64,000 nucleotides of DNA from Aliivibrio sp. EL58. Its GTDB lineage: Bacteria > Pseudomonadota > Gammaproteobacteria > Enterobacterales > Vibrionaceae. The notes under the pieces are model-generated. The model saw nothing but the letters and a program-made list of their open reading frames with translations, searched no databases and was not told the origin of the DNA. The stretch is taken from NCBI RefSeq assembly GCF_900312675.1, contig NZ_OMPC01000009.1:558001-622000 (forward strand), in the 5' to 3' direction. Shown here piece after piece: positions 17,629 through 26,585 of this stretch. Position 1 is the first letter of the stretch; each line of letters opens with the position of its first letter. The position numbers were made by a program, and so were the translations under genes.

Positions 17629-18801
17629 ATGACAACTTCTTTTGACTGCATTCACAACCGTTGCAACACCGGCTCATTAAAATGGGATTTCATGAAAGAA
17701 AAACTCGGATTAGATGGTACAGACCGACTACCTATGTGGGTGTCTGATTATGACTTTCAAGCGCCACCACACGTATTAGAAGCGCTTCATAATCGCATTG
17801 ACCATGGCATTTTTGGTTATGCAGAACGTAATGATGACTATTACCAAGCGATCATCACTTGGTATCAAGAGCAACATCACATTCAAATTGAAAAAGAGTG
17901 GATAACGACAGTACACGGCGTATTACCAGGGCTTTCAATGGCAATCCAATTGCTGACTGAAACCAATGATAAAGTGGTAATGCAAACACCGGGGTATGGC
18001 TCGTTTCGTAAAATCGTTGAATTTAATGACCGAGTATTAGTTGAAAACCCATTACTTGAACAGCAAGGAACTTACTCACTCGATCTTGTTCACTTAGAAT
18101 CTTGTTTTCAGCAAGGCGCTAAAGTGATGATCTTCTGTAACCCTCACAACCCTGTTGGTAAAGCATGGTCAAAAGAAGAGATAACCGCTGTAGCAGAGCT
18201 ATGTCATCAATACGATGCATGGCTACTAAGTGATGAGATCTGGGGCGATTTAGCAATGGGAGATAACACTTACCATTCAGCCTTATCACTACCAGATGCA
18301 CTGCAACAAAAACTGATTGTAGCTACCGCGGCAAGCAAAACATTTGGTTTGTCTTCTGTGCGTATTTCTAATTTCATGATCCCAAATCAAGAATTAAAAA
18401 CACGTTTAGTTCTCCGTTTAGATGCTCATGGCATGGATGTTTATAATAGCTTAGCAATGTGTGCAGCAACCGCCGCTTATCAAACTTCAGCACCTTGGTT
18501 AAATGAACTGAAAACATACTTACAAGAGAATATAAGCACCCTATCACGCTTTATTCAAACCGAGCTGCCAGAGCTGAACTTTACACCCCCAGAAGCGGGC
18601 TATTTAGCATGGGTAGATTGTCGTGGTCTTGGGTTAACAGACAAAGAACTAGAGAGTAAATTAGTAGAAGCAGGTATAGTTCCAAGCATGGGGATTGCAT
18701 TTGGCAATGAAGGATCTGGCTTTATTCGTTTAAACCTAGGTTGCCCTCGTGAAGTGTTAGTTCAAGCCATGCAGAGAATTAAAGTCGCGCTAAGTAACTA
18801 A
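17629..18801 (+). CDS. patB: PatB/MalY-type PLP-dependent C-S lyase (cystathionine beta-lyase-like)
   Basis: A 390-residue fold-type I aminotransferase-like enzyme. The start IHNRCNTGSLKWDF and the LPMWVSDYDFQAPPHV segment are hallmarks of MalY/PatB. The PLP lysine lies in TAASKTFGLSS (about residue 236), with the DEIWGDL aspartate before it and the C-terminal arginine in GFIRLNLGCPR. These enzymes cleave cystathionine, cysteine conjugates and related thioethers. It is the second gene of the nhaC operon and ends at a terminator. Confidence 0.88.
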   Translation: MTTSFDCIHNRCNTGSLKWDFMKEKLGLDGTDRLPMWVSDYDFQAPPHVLEALHNRIDHGIFGYAERNDDYYQAIITWYQEQHHIQIEKEWITTVHGVLPGLSMAIQLLTETNDKVVMQTPGYGSFRKIVEFNDRVLVENPLLEQQGTYSLDLVHLESCFQQGAKVMIFCNPHNPVGKAWSKEEITAVAELCHQYDAWLLSDEIWGDLAMGDNTYHSALSLPDALQQKLIVATAASKTFGLSSVRISNFMIPNQELKTRLVLRLDAHGMDVYNSLAMCAATAAYQTSAPWLNELKTYLQENISTLSRFIQTELPELNFTPPEAGYLAWVDCRGLGLTDKELESKLVEAGIVPSMGIAFGNEGSGFIRLNLGCPREVLVQAMQRIKVALSN

Positions 18802-18837
18802 TCGGCTTTAGATAACTTACAAGTTAGTTTAAACAAA

Positions 18838-18869
18838 ATACCCGGTGAACTTCATCGGGTATATTTTTA
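18838..18869 (+). terminator. Terminator of nhaC-patB (bidirectional form)
   Basis: An inverted repeat 18838-18849 / 18851-18862 (with a G-U pair), followed by a T-rich tail. It lies between convergent genes. Confidence 0.8.
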
Positions 18870-18890
18870 GCTATTAATTACAAATAAAAA

Positions 18891-19763
18891 CTATCCACGC
18901 AGATTATGCCTCACTTGGCTAAAGCGATAGAAAACCAAAGACAGAAGCAATAAACCACAGCCAACCAGTTTATTTAACGGCATTGATTCATCATATATCC
19001 AAACACTAAGTAGCATTGTCCAGATAGGCTCAAGTAGCATTAGGATGGCTGCATTAGTCGGTGTTACCCATTTCTGCCCTACCGTTTGCAATAAATAGCG
19101 CAGACTCGTTGCAAGCACCACACTTAATACGACCCACTTCCACGTAATTAGGCTCACCTCTTGTGGCCATGTTTCTAATAAAAGTGATAACACGACACCC
19201 AAGCAACCAACCGTAAATAGTTGTAATGTCGTTAATAAAATCGTCGGTAAACTGGCCGAATACTTACTGTTAAAATTAAAATGTGTCGCAAGACCTATTG
19301 CTGCACAGATAAACCATATTTGACTTGCCGATACATTCCACCCGTCATTCCATGCTAATAAGAACAGGCCAGAAATAGCAATTGGCAACGCAAACCAAAA
19401 TGCTCTTGGAGGCCTATTACCAAACAGTGGCCAAGCAAGTAAAGGAACAAATAGCATAGAGAGGCTCATAATAAATGCCCCTTCACCTAAAGTGTCGCTG
19501 ATTGATATTGCATGTATCCAACAAAATAAGGCTGAAGAAAGTAATACGCCAACCCCCATAGAACGAAGACAATCTTGCCATAATGCTTTTTTCAAGGCAC
19601 TAAAACAAAATGGCAATAAACACAGTGAGGCCATAACAAAACGAATGCCAATAAAAGCAAACGGAGGTAGCTCTTGGATTGCCTCTTTTGAGAAAACCCA
19701 TCCAGCCCCAGCCAAAAGAGTGGTGATAATTAAAACAGGCTCAGCACGAAGTTTAGTTAGCAT
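18891..19763 (-). CDS. EamA/DMT-family transporter
   Basis: A 290-residue protein with ten hydrophobic segments in two EamA repeats. The first repeat begins ITTLLAGAGWVFSKEAIQEL and includes PPFAFIGIRFVMASLCLLPF. The second ends with WVTPTNAAILMLLEPIWTML, a strong EamA signature. These transporters export amino acids or other small metabolites; the substrate is not shown. It appears monocistronic, convergent with patB. Confidence 0.85.
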   Translation of the reverse strand: MLTKLRAEPVLIITTLLAGAGWVFSKEAIQELPPFAFIGIRFVMASLCLLPFCFSALKKALWQDCLRSMGVGVLLSSALFCWIHAISISDTLGEGAFIMSLSMLFVPLLAWPLFGNRPPRAFWFALPIAISGLFLLAWNDGWNVSASQIWFICAAIGLATHFNFNSKYSASLPTILLTTLQLFTVGCLGVVLSLLLETWPQEVSLITWKWVVLSVVLATSLRYLLQTVGQKWVTPTNAAILMLLEPIWTMLLSVWIYDESMPLNKLVGCGLLLLSLVFYRFSQVRHNLRG

Positions 19764-19868
19764 AAAGACACTTAATAGTGATGAAGACAGAAAATGGTGG
19801 GTATTTTAATACGCATCAAGCGAGACATACAGATTTATAAACTAATTTATCATTTAGTCGTAATAAAA

Positions 19869-19901
19869 AAAGAGCATATTGAAATTATCAACGTGCTCTT
19901 T
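19869..19901 (-). terminator. Terminator of pepT
   Basis: An 8-bp stem (19869-19876 with 19894-19901) with inner TTGA/TCAA pairing. Read leftwards it runs into T residues. Confidence 0.7.
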
Positions 19902-19945
19902 AATATATTATTAGCTCACAAGCGTTACGCTGTCACTAAACCTTA

Positions 19946-21199
19946 TTACTTATGCCCTTCTGCCGTGATCTTTATAACCTCTACCACCACATTACTTGCT
20001 GCTTTTAATGAGTTCACTGGCAAATATTCATAAATAGAATGGAAATTATGCGCCCCAGTAAATATGTTCGGACATGGCAATCCTTTCTGTGACAATACTG
20101 CTCCATCATAGCCACCACGCATAGGCACCGCCTTCATCGTAATGCCATTTCTCTCATACGCTTCTTTAGCGATAGTAATAGGAAAGCTTGCATCCCCTTC
20201 CAAACTGTTTGCTACATTCTCATAGCGATCACTTAAGTTGATAGAGATACTTGAATCCCCCCATAACTTCGCAAAGCTGTCTGACAGATTTTGTAAAAAT
20301 GTCATGCGATCGCGATAACCATCTTTATAGAAATCGCGCACATCCATTTTTAGTACCGTTTTAGCACTGTTGCCAGATAACTCTTTCACCCAATAATAGC
20401 CTTCACGACCTTCAGTATATTGAGGCGCTTCACCACCAGGAACCATACTAATGAATTGATGAGCCATTAATAACGAGTTCTTTAGCTTCCCTTTTGCAGA
20501 CATTGGGTGTGCAGATTGCCCAGTAAACGTAATGATTGCATCACCGGCATTCCAATTTTCATGAACAAACTCACCAATGCCACAACAATCAAGCGTGTAA
20601 CCAAAATCAGCACCGAAGCTTTCTACATCAAACGCTTTAGCCCCTCGTAAGCCTTGCTCTTCATCAGGAACAAAAGCGACTTTGACAGTTCCATGAGGAA
20701 TATCAGGATTCGCCTTTAACACTTGCAGTGCATTCATGATTGCAGCAATCGCGGCTTTATCATCAGCACCTAATAAACTTGTTCCATCCGTTACAATAAT
20801 ATCATCGCCAATGTAATCCACTAATTCAGGAAACTCAGCCTCTTTTAAGAAGATATTTGATCCTGCATTTAGGCAAATATCACCGCCTTGATAATTCACA
20901 ATATGTGCTTTTGTATCATTGCTTTGCTCTGCACTCGTATCTAAATGCGCAAAGAAAGAAACCGTAGGAATAGGCTTTGAATCTTCGCTTGTATCTATAT
21001 TCGCAGGCAATGTTGCCGTCAATATTGCAGTATCACGTAGAACGACCTCTTCCATTCCTAAAGCCGTCAGTTCTTTTGCTAATAATTGAGCAAGAACCAT
21101 TTGACCATCAGAAGAAGGCATAATGCCCGCCGCGCCTTTCTCTCTGCTCGTTGTTGTATTAATGCGTGTGTAACTTAAAAAACGTTCAATAATATCCAT
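19946..21199 (-). CDS. pepT: Peptidase T (tripeptide aminopeptidase)
   Basis: A zinc M20B aminopeptidase that removes N-terminal residues from tripeptides. About 417 residues from the ATG at 21199, which has a GGAG ribosome-binding site 7 nt away; the frame is open 20 codons further but E. coli PepT begins at the equivalent methionine. Metal and catalytic residues appear in FFAHLDTS, LLGADDKA, VPDEEQGLRG, YTLDCCGIGE and TGAHNFHS. It lies 63 nt behind the DcuC-like transporter gene, suggesting a peptide or amino acid utilisation unit with it. Confidence 0.93.
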   Translation of the reverse strand: MDIIERFLSYTRINTTTSREKGAAGIMPSSDGQMVLAQLLAKELTALGMEEVVLRDTAILTATLPANIDTSEDSKPIPTVSFFAHLDTSAEQSNDTKAHIVNYQGGDICLNAGSNIFLKEAEFPELVDYIGDDIIVTDGTSLLGADDKAAIAAIMNALQVLKANPDIPHGTVKVAFVPDEEQGLRGAKAFDVESFGADFGYTLDCCGIGEFVHENWNAGDAIITFTGQSAHPMSAKGKLKNSLLMAHQFISMVPGGEAPQYTEGREGYYWVKELSGNSAKTVLKMDVRDFYKDGYRDRMTFLQNLSDSFAKLWGDSSISINLSDRYENVANSLEGDASFPITIAKEAYERNGITMKAVPMRGGYDGAVLSQKGLPCPNIFTGAHNFHSIYEYLPVNSLKAASNVVVEVIKITAEGHK

Positions 21200-21262
21200 G
21201 GGTAACTCCAATGCTTTATTCATTCTCAATAAATATTCGATAACATACGATCTATTCAACTA

Positions 21263-22624
21263 TCACACTAAAATCTGTGAACAAATTAGTACGGTAATCA
21301 AACCACCCGTCATAGGAATAATGGTTCGTTTTGCTAGCTCAATTGGTGATACGTTTGCCACACCCGCACACGCAATAACCACACCCGCAACAGGAGAAGC
21401 TGAACGCATTAAGCCTGCTGCTAGTTGCATAGGAAGCGCAACATGAGCTGCCGCCGTACCAACTTGAGCAGCCACATCTGGTGCTAAGTTTGAGAAGCTG
21501 AAGAATGAGGCATTACCAGAACCAGACAACATGGTGACAAGAACAATGATAACCACAAGAACAAGAACCATGGCTAAATACCCTAATCCCATATTAGAAG
21601 CAGAGTCGAGTAATAAAGCAATAAAACCAATCGTTGTTAAACCGGTAACGAATACTTGTGCCGAGATAATTAAACTTACCACGCCAGTAAATACGTTACC
21701 CATGCCTTCTAAATACACCTTTAAAGAAGCCGCGACTTCCTTGCCATCACGGGTATAAAGATAATCACACACCATTGCGATAAACAGAGAGATAAACATC
21801 GCTGTCACTACATCCATACGAACCGATGTCACCGCAAATTTACTGAAGGTTAATAGAAGCAATAATGGCAATACAGGTAAGATTGCAAACCATTTCGGCG
21901 CTTTGCGTTGCTCTTTTGCATCAAGATTGAACTCATGAGTCACACCTTTCTCTTCGTCTTTTTTATCAAAGTAACGCTGACACACATAATGCAGAGCAGC
22001 AATCACCGCCATTGCTGCCATCGCAACTGGAAGTTGGTAACTTGCAAAATACGTCGCTACATCAATACCAGACACTTCAGCCGCTTTGTTTGCTGCAGAA
22101 GACGCAGGACCTAAATCTAAACAACCAGTCGTAGCGACCACCGCAGCCGCTGCTGCAGGGTTACAACCAACACCAACAAGCACTGGATACATAGCGATAA
22201 GTAATAACAACGCTAGCCCTGTAGCACTTGGAATAAAGATATTGATCAACTGACCAATAATGTAGGCGAATGCCAACACTAAATATGGGTTTTTAATATA
22301 AGAAAGCGGTTTAGTCGCAATTTGCACCATCGCATTTGCCGCACCAATGTGACCCATGTATTTAGAGAAACCACCAACCGCCATGATGATGAGACCTAGC
22401 TTCGCAAGGGTGGATGATGAAATAACTTTTATGACTTCAAAAAAATCAACAATGATCGACCCTGTTGGTGTGCCACCTTTAGGTAAAAAATCGGTCGTTC
22501 CATTAAGAACACCCAAACCTATCATTAATAAACCAGACAGAAATAATACTGCCTGAGTATTGTATTTTTTTATAATAAAATACCCGACACCACATATTAT
22601 TGGTAACGCTAGAAAAGTAATCAT
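21263..22624 (-). CDS. DcuC-family anaerobic C4-dicarboxylate-like transporter
   Basis: About 453 residues from the ATG at 22624, four codons inside the longest frame and preceded by a TGAGG ribosome-binding site. About twelve to thirteen hydrophobic segments are present. The pattern KNPYLVLAFAYIIGQLINIF, ATGLALLLLIAMYPVL and the C-terminal PMQLAAGLMRSASPVAGVV place it with DcuC-type carriers. DcuC exchanges C4 dicarboxylates in anaerobic E. coli; linkage to pepT suggests the real substrate could be an amino acid or peptide product such as aspartate. That is inference. Confidence 0.8.
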   Translation of the reverse strand: MITFLALPIICGVGYFIIKKYNTQAVLFLSGLLMIGLGVLNGTTDFLPKGGTPTGSIIVDFFEVIKVISSSTLAKLGLIIMAVGGFSKYMGHIGAANAMVQIATKPLSYIKNPYLVLAFAYIIGQLINIFIPSATGLALLLLIAMYPVLVGVGCNPAAAAAVVATTGCLDLGPASSAANKAAEVSGIDVATYFASYQLPVAMAAMAVIAALHYVCQRYFDKKDEEKGVTHEFNLDAKEQRKAPKWFAILPVLPLLLLLTFSKFAVTSVRMDVVTAMFISLFIAMVCDYLYTRDGKEVAASLKVYLEGMGNVFTGVVSLIISAQVFVTGLTTIGFIALLLDSASNMGLGYLAMVLVLVVIIVLVTMLSGSGNASFFSFSNLAPDVAAQVGTAAAHVALPMQLAAGLMRSASPVAGVVIACAGVANVSPIELAKRTIIPMTGGLITVLICSQILV

Positions 22625-22753
22625 AACAAACCTCATTATATTATAAATATAGAATAGAGATGCTCATTAAATAAATAAGCATAAATTAAAAGTGCAACAA
22701 TTCCCTGCCAATAAATAACAGCAGTTATATTTTTATTTCATTACATTGAATCT

Positions 22754-23641
22754 TTATTTAGTAAAAATACTAAACTCGTCAAATAACCCTTCGATACGCT
22801 GAAATCGATCGTTTTTTTCTTTTTGTTTCGATAAGCCTTTAATAAAAGCCTCAATTAATGCAAACCCTGAGGCTCTATTATTAAAGAAACCATCACTTGC
22901 ACTCTCGACAGCAAACTGGATATCACAATAAGCCACAAAAGGGTTCACTGGCTGATCAGTCACTAAAATAATTCGTCCACCAAATTGATGGAACCATTTA
23001 ACTAAACGTATCGTTATGGTTGAAAATCGATGATAAGAAATAGCAAATAAAATATCGTCTTTACTCACATCTACCAGTTGATGCGGTAATGTTGAAATAT
23101 CGGCTTTTAGCCACACCACATCTTTACGTAAGTACCTTGCTAGTAAGTAAAAATAATTTGCTAATGCCTCTGATGACGCACTACCAATAACGTATAACTT
23201 CCCTTTCGGATCTTGCATATATTCAATAGCACGATCAAAGTCAGGCTCAGAGATCATCTCGAAGGTTCTCGTCATATTAGACATGACTTCATCATAATGA
23301 TTTTTTAGTACATTATTTTTATTATCAGTAGGTTGAAGCGTTTCATAGCGCTCTACTGGTGTCGTCAGTGTTAATGCTAAATCATCAGCAACGTGCTTTT
23401 TAAACTCTAAAAAACCGCTAAAACCTAAATGCTGTAGAAAACGTCCTAATGTCGCCTTCCCTACGCCTATTTGCTTGCATAGCTCATCAATTTTAGCAAA
23501 TGGCAACATGGTGTAATGCTTCATAAAATACTGAGTAATACGCTTTTCTGCCTCGGTTAGCGCCCCCAATCCATTTACTGCATTAATGAAGTCTTTTTTA
23601 TCCATGGGGATTATTTCCCAAATATGTAATCTATGGGACAT
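22754..23641 (-). CDS. RpiR-family transcriptional regulator (HTH plus SIS domain)
   Basis: Up to 295 residues. The N-terminal HTH_6 domain (LTEAEKRITQYFMKHY, then GVGKATLGRFLQHLGFSGF) is followed by a SIS phosphosugar-binding domain starting KGKLYVIGSASSEALANYF. RpiR regulators usually respond to phosphosugars, but no sugar gene is nearby; the downstream genes are dcuC-like and pepT in the same direction. The start is uncertain: a methionine 12 codons in (23605) begins the usual conserved domain. TCCC/GGGA inverted segments surround this start and could be an autoregulatory site. The role in regulating dcuC-pepT is inference. Confidence 0.82.
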   Translation of the reverse strand: MSHRLHIWEIIPMDKKDFINAVNGLGALTEAEKRITQYFMKHYTMLPFAKIDELCKQIGVGKATLGRFLQHLGFSGFLEFKKHVADDLALTLTTPVERYETLQPTDNKNNVLKNHYDEVMSNMTRTFEMISEPDFDRAIEYMQDPKGKLYVIGSASSEALANYFYLLARYLRKDVVWLKADISTLPHQLVDVSKDDILFAISYHRFSTITIRLVKWFHQFGGRIILVTDQPVNPFVAYCDIQFAVESASDGFFNNRASGFALIEAFIKGLSKQKEKNDRFQRIEGLFDEFSIFTK

Positions 23642-23786
23642 ATTTCCACCAATGGCATGATACTTTCAAGGGAATTAAATTTTCCCATACTTAAATTGTG
23701 ACAAACACACACAAAAAGTAAGGAATTAACATCTTATTAAAATAAGCGCTATAAATAACAACAATTAGATATGCTGAATTTTATCC

Positions 23787-23819
23787 AAAAAAAAGACCAC
23801 TAGATTTAGTGATCTTTTT
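23787..23819 (-). terminator. Terminator of the YgjV-like/UDG-fold unit
   Basis: An 11-bp stem (23792-23802 with 23808-23818, one G-U), flanked by A and T runs. Its stem AAAGACCACTA is the same as in the terminator at 24980-25010. Confidence 0.8.
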
Positions 23820-23875
23820 ACCATACTTATAATTGCTATCTAAAATAGATAAATATTAGTCTATTTTACGGGGAA

Positions 23876-24616
23876 TTATTTATCTACAAAGCTATTCCCA
23901 AATAAATTAAGGTCGTTAATATAACTCACCATTCTTGACCAATCTTGTCTCACACGATCAACTCCACCTCGATTTCTAGATGCTGTCCCTAGCCCCCCAG
24001 AATGAGATTGAGCAAAAAACCATACATTATATTCAGCATTGAAAACGATATTTATCGGTTGGTTAATCGCATCATTCAGATTCTTTACCGATTTAATATC
24101 ATTATCTTTGATATATCCTTCATCAATACTTGCAGCTAACAATGCATTGTAAGTAGATAGACCAAAAGCAATAACACACTTTGGTTGAATAATATAAATT
24201 TCAGGCAGCGTATATGTTTTTGCTGTTTTTTTAAGCTCTATGATTGGCAATCGACTCGTCATCTTACCTTGCTTCACAAAAGGAAACAGATTGGTTCCAT
24301 ACGTCTCATCTAAGGATATAGAAAAGTACTTATTGAGCCGTTTCTCTAAATTTCGACTTGTCGGTAAGCTTGGCTCTAATCCGTGTTTTTCTAAGTTATG
24401 GTTAAAAGGTTGAGACAGATAATCATCAGAACACCAATCTTGCAATACAACCATAACCTTAGCATCCAAGTTGCCCGCTGATTTACTATAAGGTGACACA
24501 AAATCACAATCGTATGCTCCGTTATAGTAATCAGAAATACTTTTAAACCCTTTAGGTGTGTTCTCCCTTCTTCTCTTTGCTAGCTCTGACAATTGCTGCA
24601 TTTTAACCATGTGCAT
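23876..24616 (-). CDS. Uracil-DNA glycosylase-superfamily-like protein
   Basis: Up to 246 residues. The order of motifs resembles the UDG fold: a core strand VMVVLQDWCSDDYL (motif 1 region), GTNLFPFVKQG, a central IIQPKCVIAFGLSTYNAL strand-helix, and a late SHSGGLGTASRNRGGVDRV in place of the usual His-Pro-Ser motif. The typical catalytic GQDPY sequence is not present, so it is a divergent member and repair activity is not established. Starts at 24616, 24610 and 24601 are all possible. It follows the small membrane gene by 4 nt, so the two are surely one transcript. Confidence 0.55.
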   Translation of the reverse strand: MHMVKMQQLSELAKRRRENTPKGFKSISDYYNGAYDCDFVSPYSKSAGNLDAKVMVVLQDWCSDDYLSQPFNHNLEKHGLEPSLPTSRNLEKRLNKYFSISLDETYGTNLFPFVKQGKMTSRLPIIELKKTAKTYTLPEIYIIQPKCVIAFGLSTYNALLAASIDEGYIKDNDIKSVKNLNDAINQPINIVFNAEYNVWFFAQSHSGGLGTASRNRGGVDRVRQDWSRMVSYINDLNLFGNSFVDK

Positions 24617-24620
24617 TAGG

Positions 24621-24839
24621 TTAATTTTTCTCTTTAGCTAAAGAGTTAATTCTGTATAAATTAATGCCTACACAAATTAAATTCATAAAAAATATTGGCC
24701 ATGCTTGAATCACAACCCCATAGGATACGTAAATACTGCACCCTACTAAATTCACATAGCGTAATTTTTTAATATCTTTCATTAGTAGAGAACCAATGAT
24801 TAGAACTGATGCTAAGTAACCTAAAATTGTCATTGTCAT
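24621..24839 (-). CDS. Small three-TM membrane protein, YgjV/SWEET-like
   Basis: A 72-residue protein made almost only of three hydrophobic segments (residues 5-20, 28-47, 48-65). LRYVNLVGCSIYVSYGV and WPIFFMNLICVGINLYRI resemble the repeat of YgjV-type inner membrane proteins and the half-size semiSWEET fold. Function is unknown. The adjacent downstream UDG-fold gene starts 4 nt on, an unusual pairing. An internal ATG at codon 3 is an alternative start. It is short but a genuine gene by its tight spacing and membrane pattern. Confidence 0.65.
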   Translation of the reverse strand: MTMTILGYLASVLIIGSLLMKDIKKLRYVNLVGCSIYVSYGVVIQAWPIFFMNLICVGINLYRINSLAKEKN

Positions 24840-24974
24840 GCTGTTTACCCTTCACTAAATAACCGAGAAAAAAGAGTATCTCTTGAGGCTATTCATAACA
24901 ATATCAATGAAAGGCAAAGCTGTTTTGCAAAAAATGCAACGGCCGATTTATAGTTATCCAACTTAGATTGCACA

Positions 24975-25012
24975 TAAAAAAAGACCACTACATTAAATAT
25001 AGTGGTCTTTAT
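24975..25012 (-). terminator. Terminator of the LysM lipoprotein gene
   Basis: A perfect 11-bp stem (24980-24990 with 25000-25010) with an A-run on the left, 30 nt past the stop. It shares its stem with the terminator at 23787-23819. Confidence 0.85.
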
Positions 25013-25040
25013 AATCATTCACTCTTAATGACGAATGTAA

Positions 25041-25472
25041 TTACTTAATATTAAGCACATCGCCGATAAGCAAACGTTTAGGGTTCTCGATTTGAGGATT
25101 TAATTGAAGTAAATCATCTAATGCGATCCCATGCTCTTTTGCGATGCTGTATAACGTATCATCTTGTTTGATTGTGTAATACATAACCGCTTCATCAGCT
25201 TCTTGCTGTGCTTGAGCTTTTAATTCACCCTGCGCCGCATCTAGCTTACGAACCGTTTGGTAAAGTTCACTGTCTGTATCTTTCTGCTTTTGAAGCTCAG
25301 ATTCTAATGTACCGACTTGTGTTTCTAACGTGCTAACTTTTGACTCTAATGCACTCATTTGTTCTGTCTGATTCTTTTGCTGGGCAATAAGCTCATCATT
25401 TGAAGCACAACCAGTAAGAACTAATGAAGACATTAGTGACGCTAGCAGAATTATATTTTTTTTCTGTTTCAT
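25041..25472 (-). CDS. LysM-domain lipoprotein with coiled-coil region
   Basis: A 143-residue exported protein. The signal peptide ends in a lipobox, LVLTGC (residues 17-22), so the mature protein is lipid-anchored. Residues 35-90 form a heptad-like coiled coil (LESKVSTLETQVGTLESEL), reminiscent of Lpp-type lipoproteins. The C-terminal LysM domain (YYTIKQDDTLYSIAKEHGI to GDVLNIK) should bind peptidoglycan. Together these suggest a tether between an outer or inner membrane lipid anchor and the cell wall. It is monocistronic with its own terminator. Confidence 0.88.
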   Translation of the reverse strand: MKQKKNIILLASLMSSLVLTGCASNDELIAQQKNQTEQMSALESKVSTLETQVGTLESELQKQKDTDSELYQTVRKLDAAQGELKAQAQQEADEAVMYYTIKQDDTLYSIAKEHGIALDDLLQLNPQIENPKRLLIGDVLNIK

Positions 25473-25768
25473 ACTTTTCTCTCTACTTCATCTACTTGCC
25501 AAATAACTTCGACTATTGTCATAAAAATAAGATGTATGCACAAGTAATAATTGGCTTTATTAGTGGATTTTGCTTTTTTGGTGACAGTTTAAGCGCCGCT
25601 TTTTATTTATATCATTTACCTGTGATCTCATCGTATTTTTTAAGGCAATTAAGTATACATTTGGATAATTTCAGACAACACTAAACACGGCTATTGACCA
25701 ATAAAAAAGGCTTAGAATACATTCATCTACTGACGCAAATATTCGACACCAACAAATAGGTAATCACC

Positions 25769-26512
25769 ATGATAAAAATGCTAGTTTGCGACTTCGATGG
25801 TACGATTAATGGCGGCTCATCACTGGGTGTAGACCAATTTTCAGCGTACCTAGATACACAACCAGAACTGCACTTTATTATTGCTACGGGTAGAACGTTG
25901 CCCTCTATTAAAGAAGGATTAACTACGCATAACTACCCAAAACCACGGTGTATTATTAGTGATATTGGCACACGTATTAATTATGACTATGATTTAATTG
26001 CAGATGAACGCTGGCAACACCAATTGCAAACAAGATGGAATAAATCGGCAATACAAACCGCTTTGCAAGACATCACGTTTTTAGGAGAGTGTAACCCATC
26101 GCATCAAGGCGATTATAAGATCACTTTTGAGGGACAACTTAATCACAAGCAATATTCAACAATTGCAACAGCACTTACACAACACTCAATTGATGTCGAT
26201 ATCACCTATTCTCATGACTGGTTTCTTGATATCACGCCAAAAGGGATAAACAAAGCCAGTGCCATTCACTACATCATGCAAAAATACAATCTAACTGCTG
26301 AAGAAATTTGTGTCGCCGGAGATTCAGCCAATGATACTAGCATGCTAACCATGCCAGGTATTAACGCCATTTTAGTCGCAAACCATTATACCGAAGTTGC
26401 TCATTTGTCTGCGCTAGAGCACGTATATACAAGCAATGCCTCCCATGCAGAAGGCGTATTAGAAGGGTTAATATACTGGCAAAATAATGCGGTCGAAGAA
26501 ATGGCGAAATAG
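25769..26512 (+). CDS. HAD-superfamily (Cof/IIB type) phosphatase
   Basis: A 247-residue cytoplasmic hydrolase. Motif I is CDFDGTING (residues 7-15), motif II ATGRT, motif III lysine in KGINKASAI, and motif IV GDSANDTSML. The cap between motifs II and III is of the IIB alpha/beta type, as in Cof-type and sucrose-phosphate phosphatase proteins. Likely substrates are sugar phosphates or similar small phosphoesters, but the specific one cannot be read. It is convergent with mcrC and apparently a single gene. Confidence 0.83.
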   Translation: MIKMLVCDFDGTINGGSSLGVDQFSAYLDTQPELHFIIATGRTLPSIKEGLTTHNYPKPRCIISDIGTRINYDYDLIADERWQHQLQTRWNKSAIQTALQDITFLGECNPSHQGDYKITFEGQLNHKQYSTIATALTQHSIDVDITYSHDWFLDITPKGINKASAIHYIMQKYNLTAEEICVAGDSANDTSMLTMPGINAILVANHYTEVAHLSALEHVYTSNASHAEGVLEGLIYWQNNAVEEMAK

Positions 26513-26585
26513 CATTCATCAATATCAATGTTAACGTAGGGAAATTTTTACCTAAAGAAGGTGCCACTTGATAGCTGCTCTATCA

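Noticed and set aside
23600-23660. Operator palindrome at the rpiR start
   Set aside because: TCCC/GGGA segments are present but the repeat is irregular and one half may lie inside the coding sequence; kept only as a remark.
25424-25684. Plus-strand frame of 86 codons overlapping the LysM gene start and its upstream region
   Set aside because: It has no ribosome-binding site, lies opposite the lipoprotein gene and its composition is that of non-coding AT-rich DNA.
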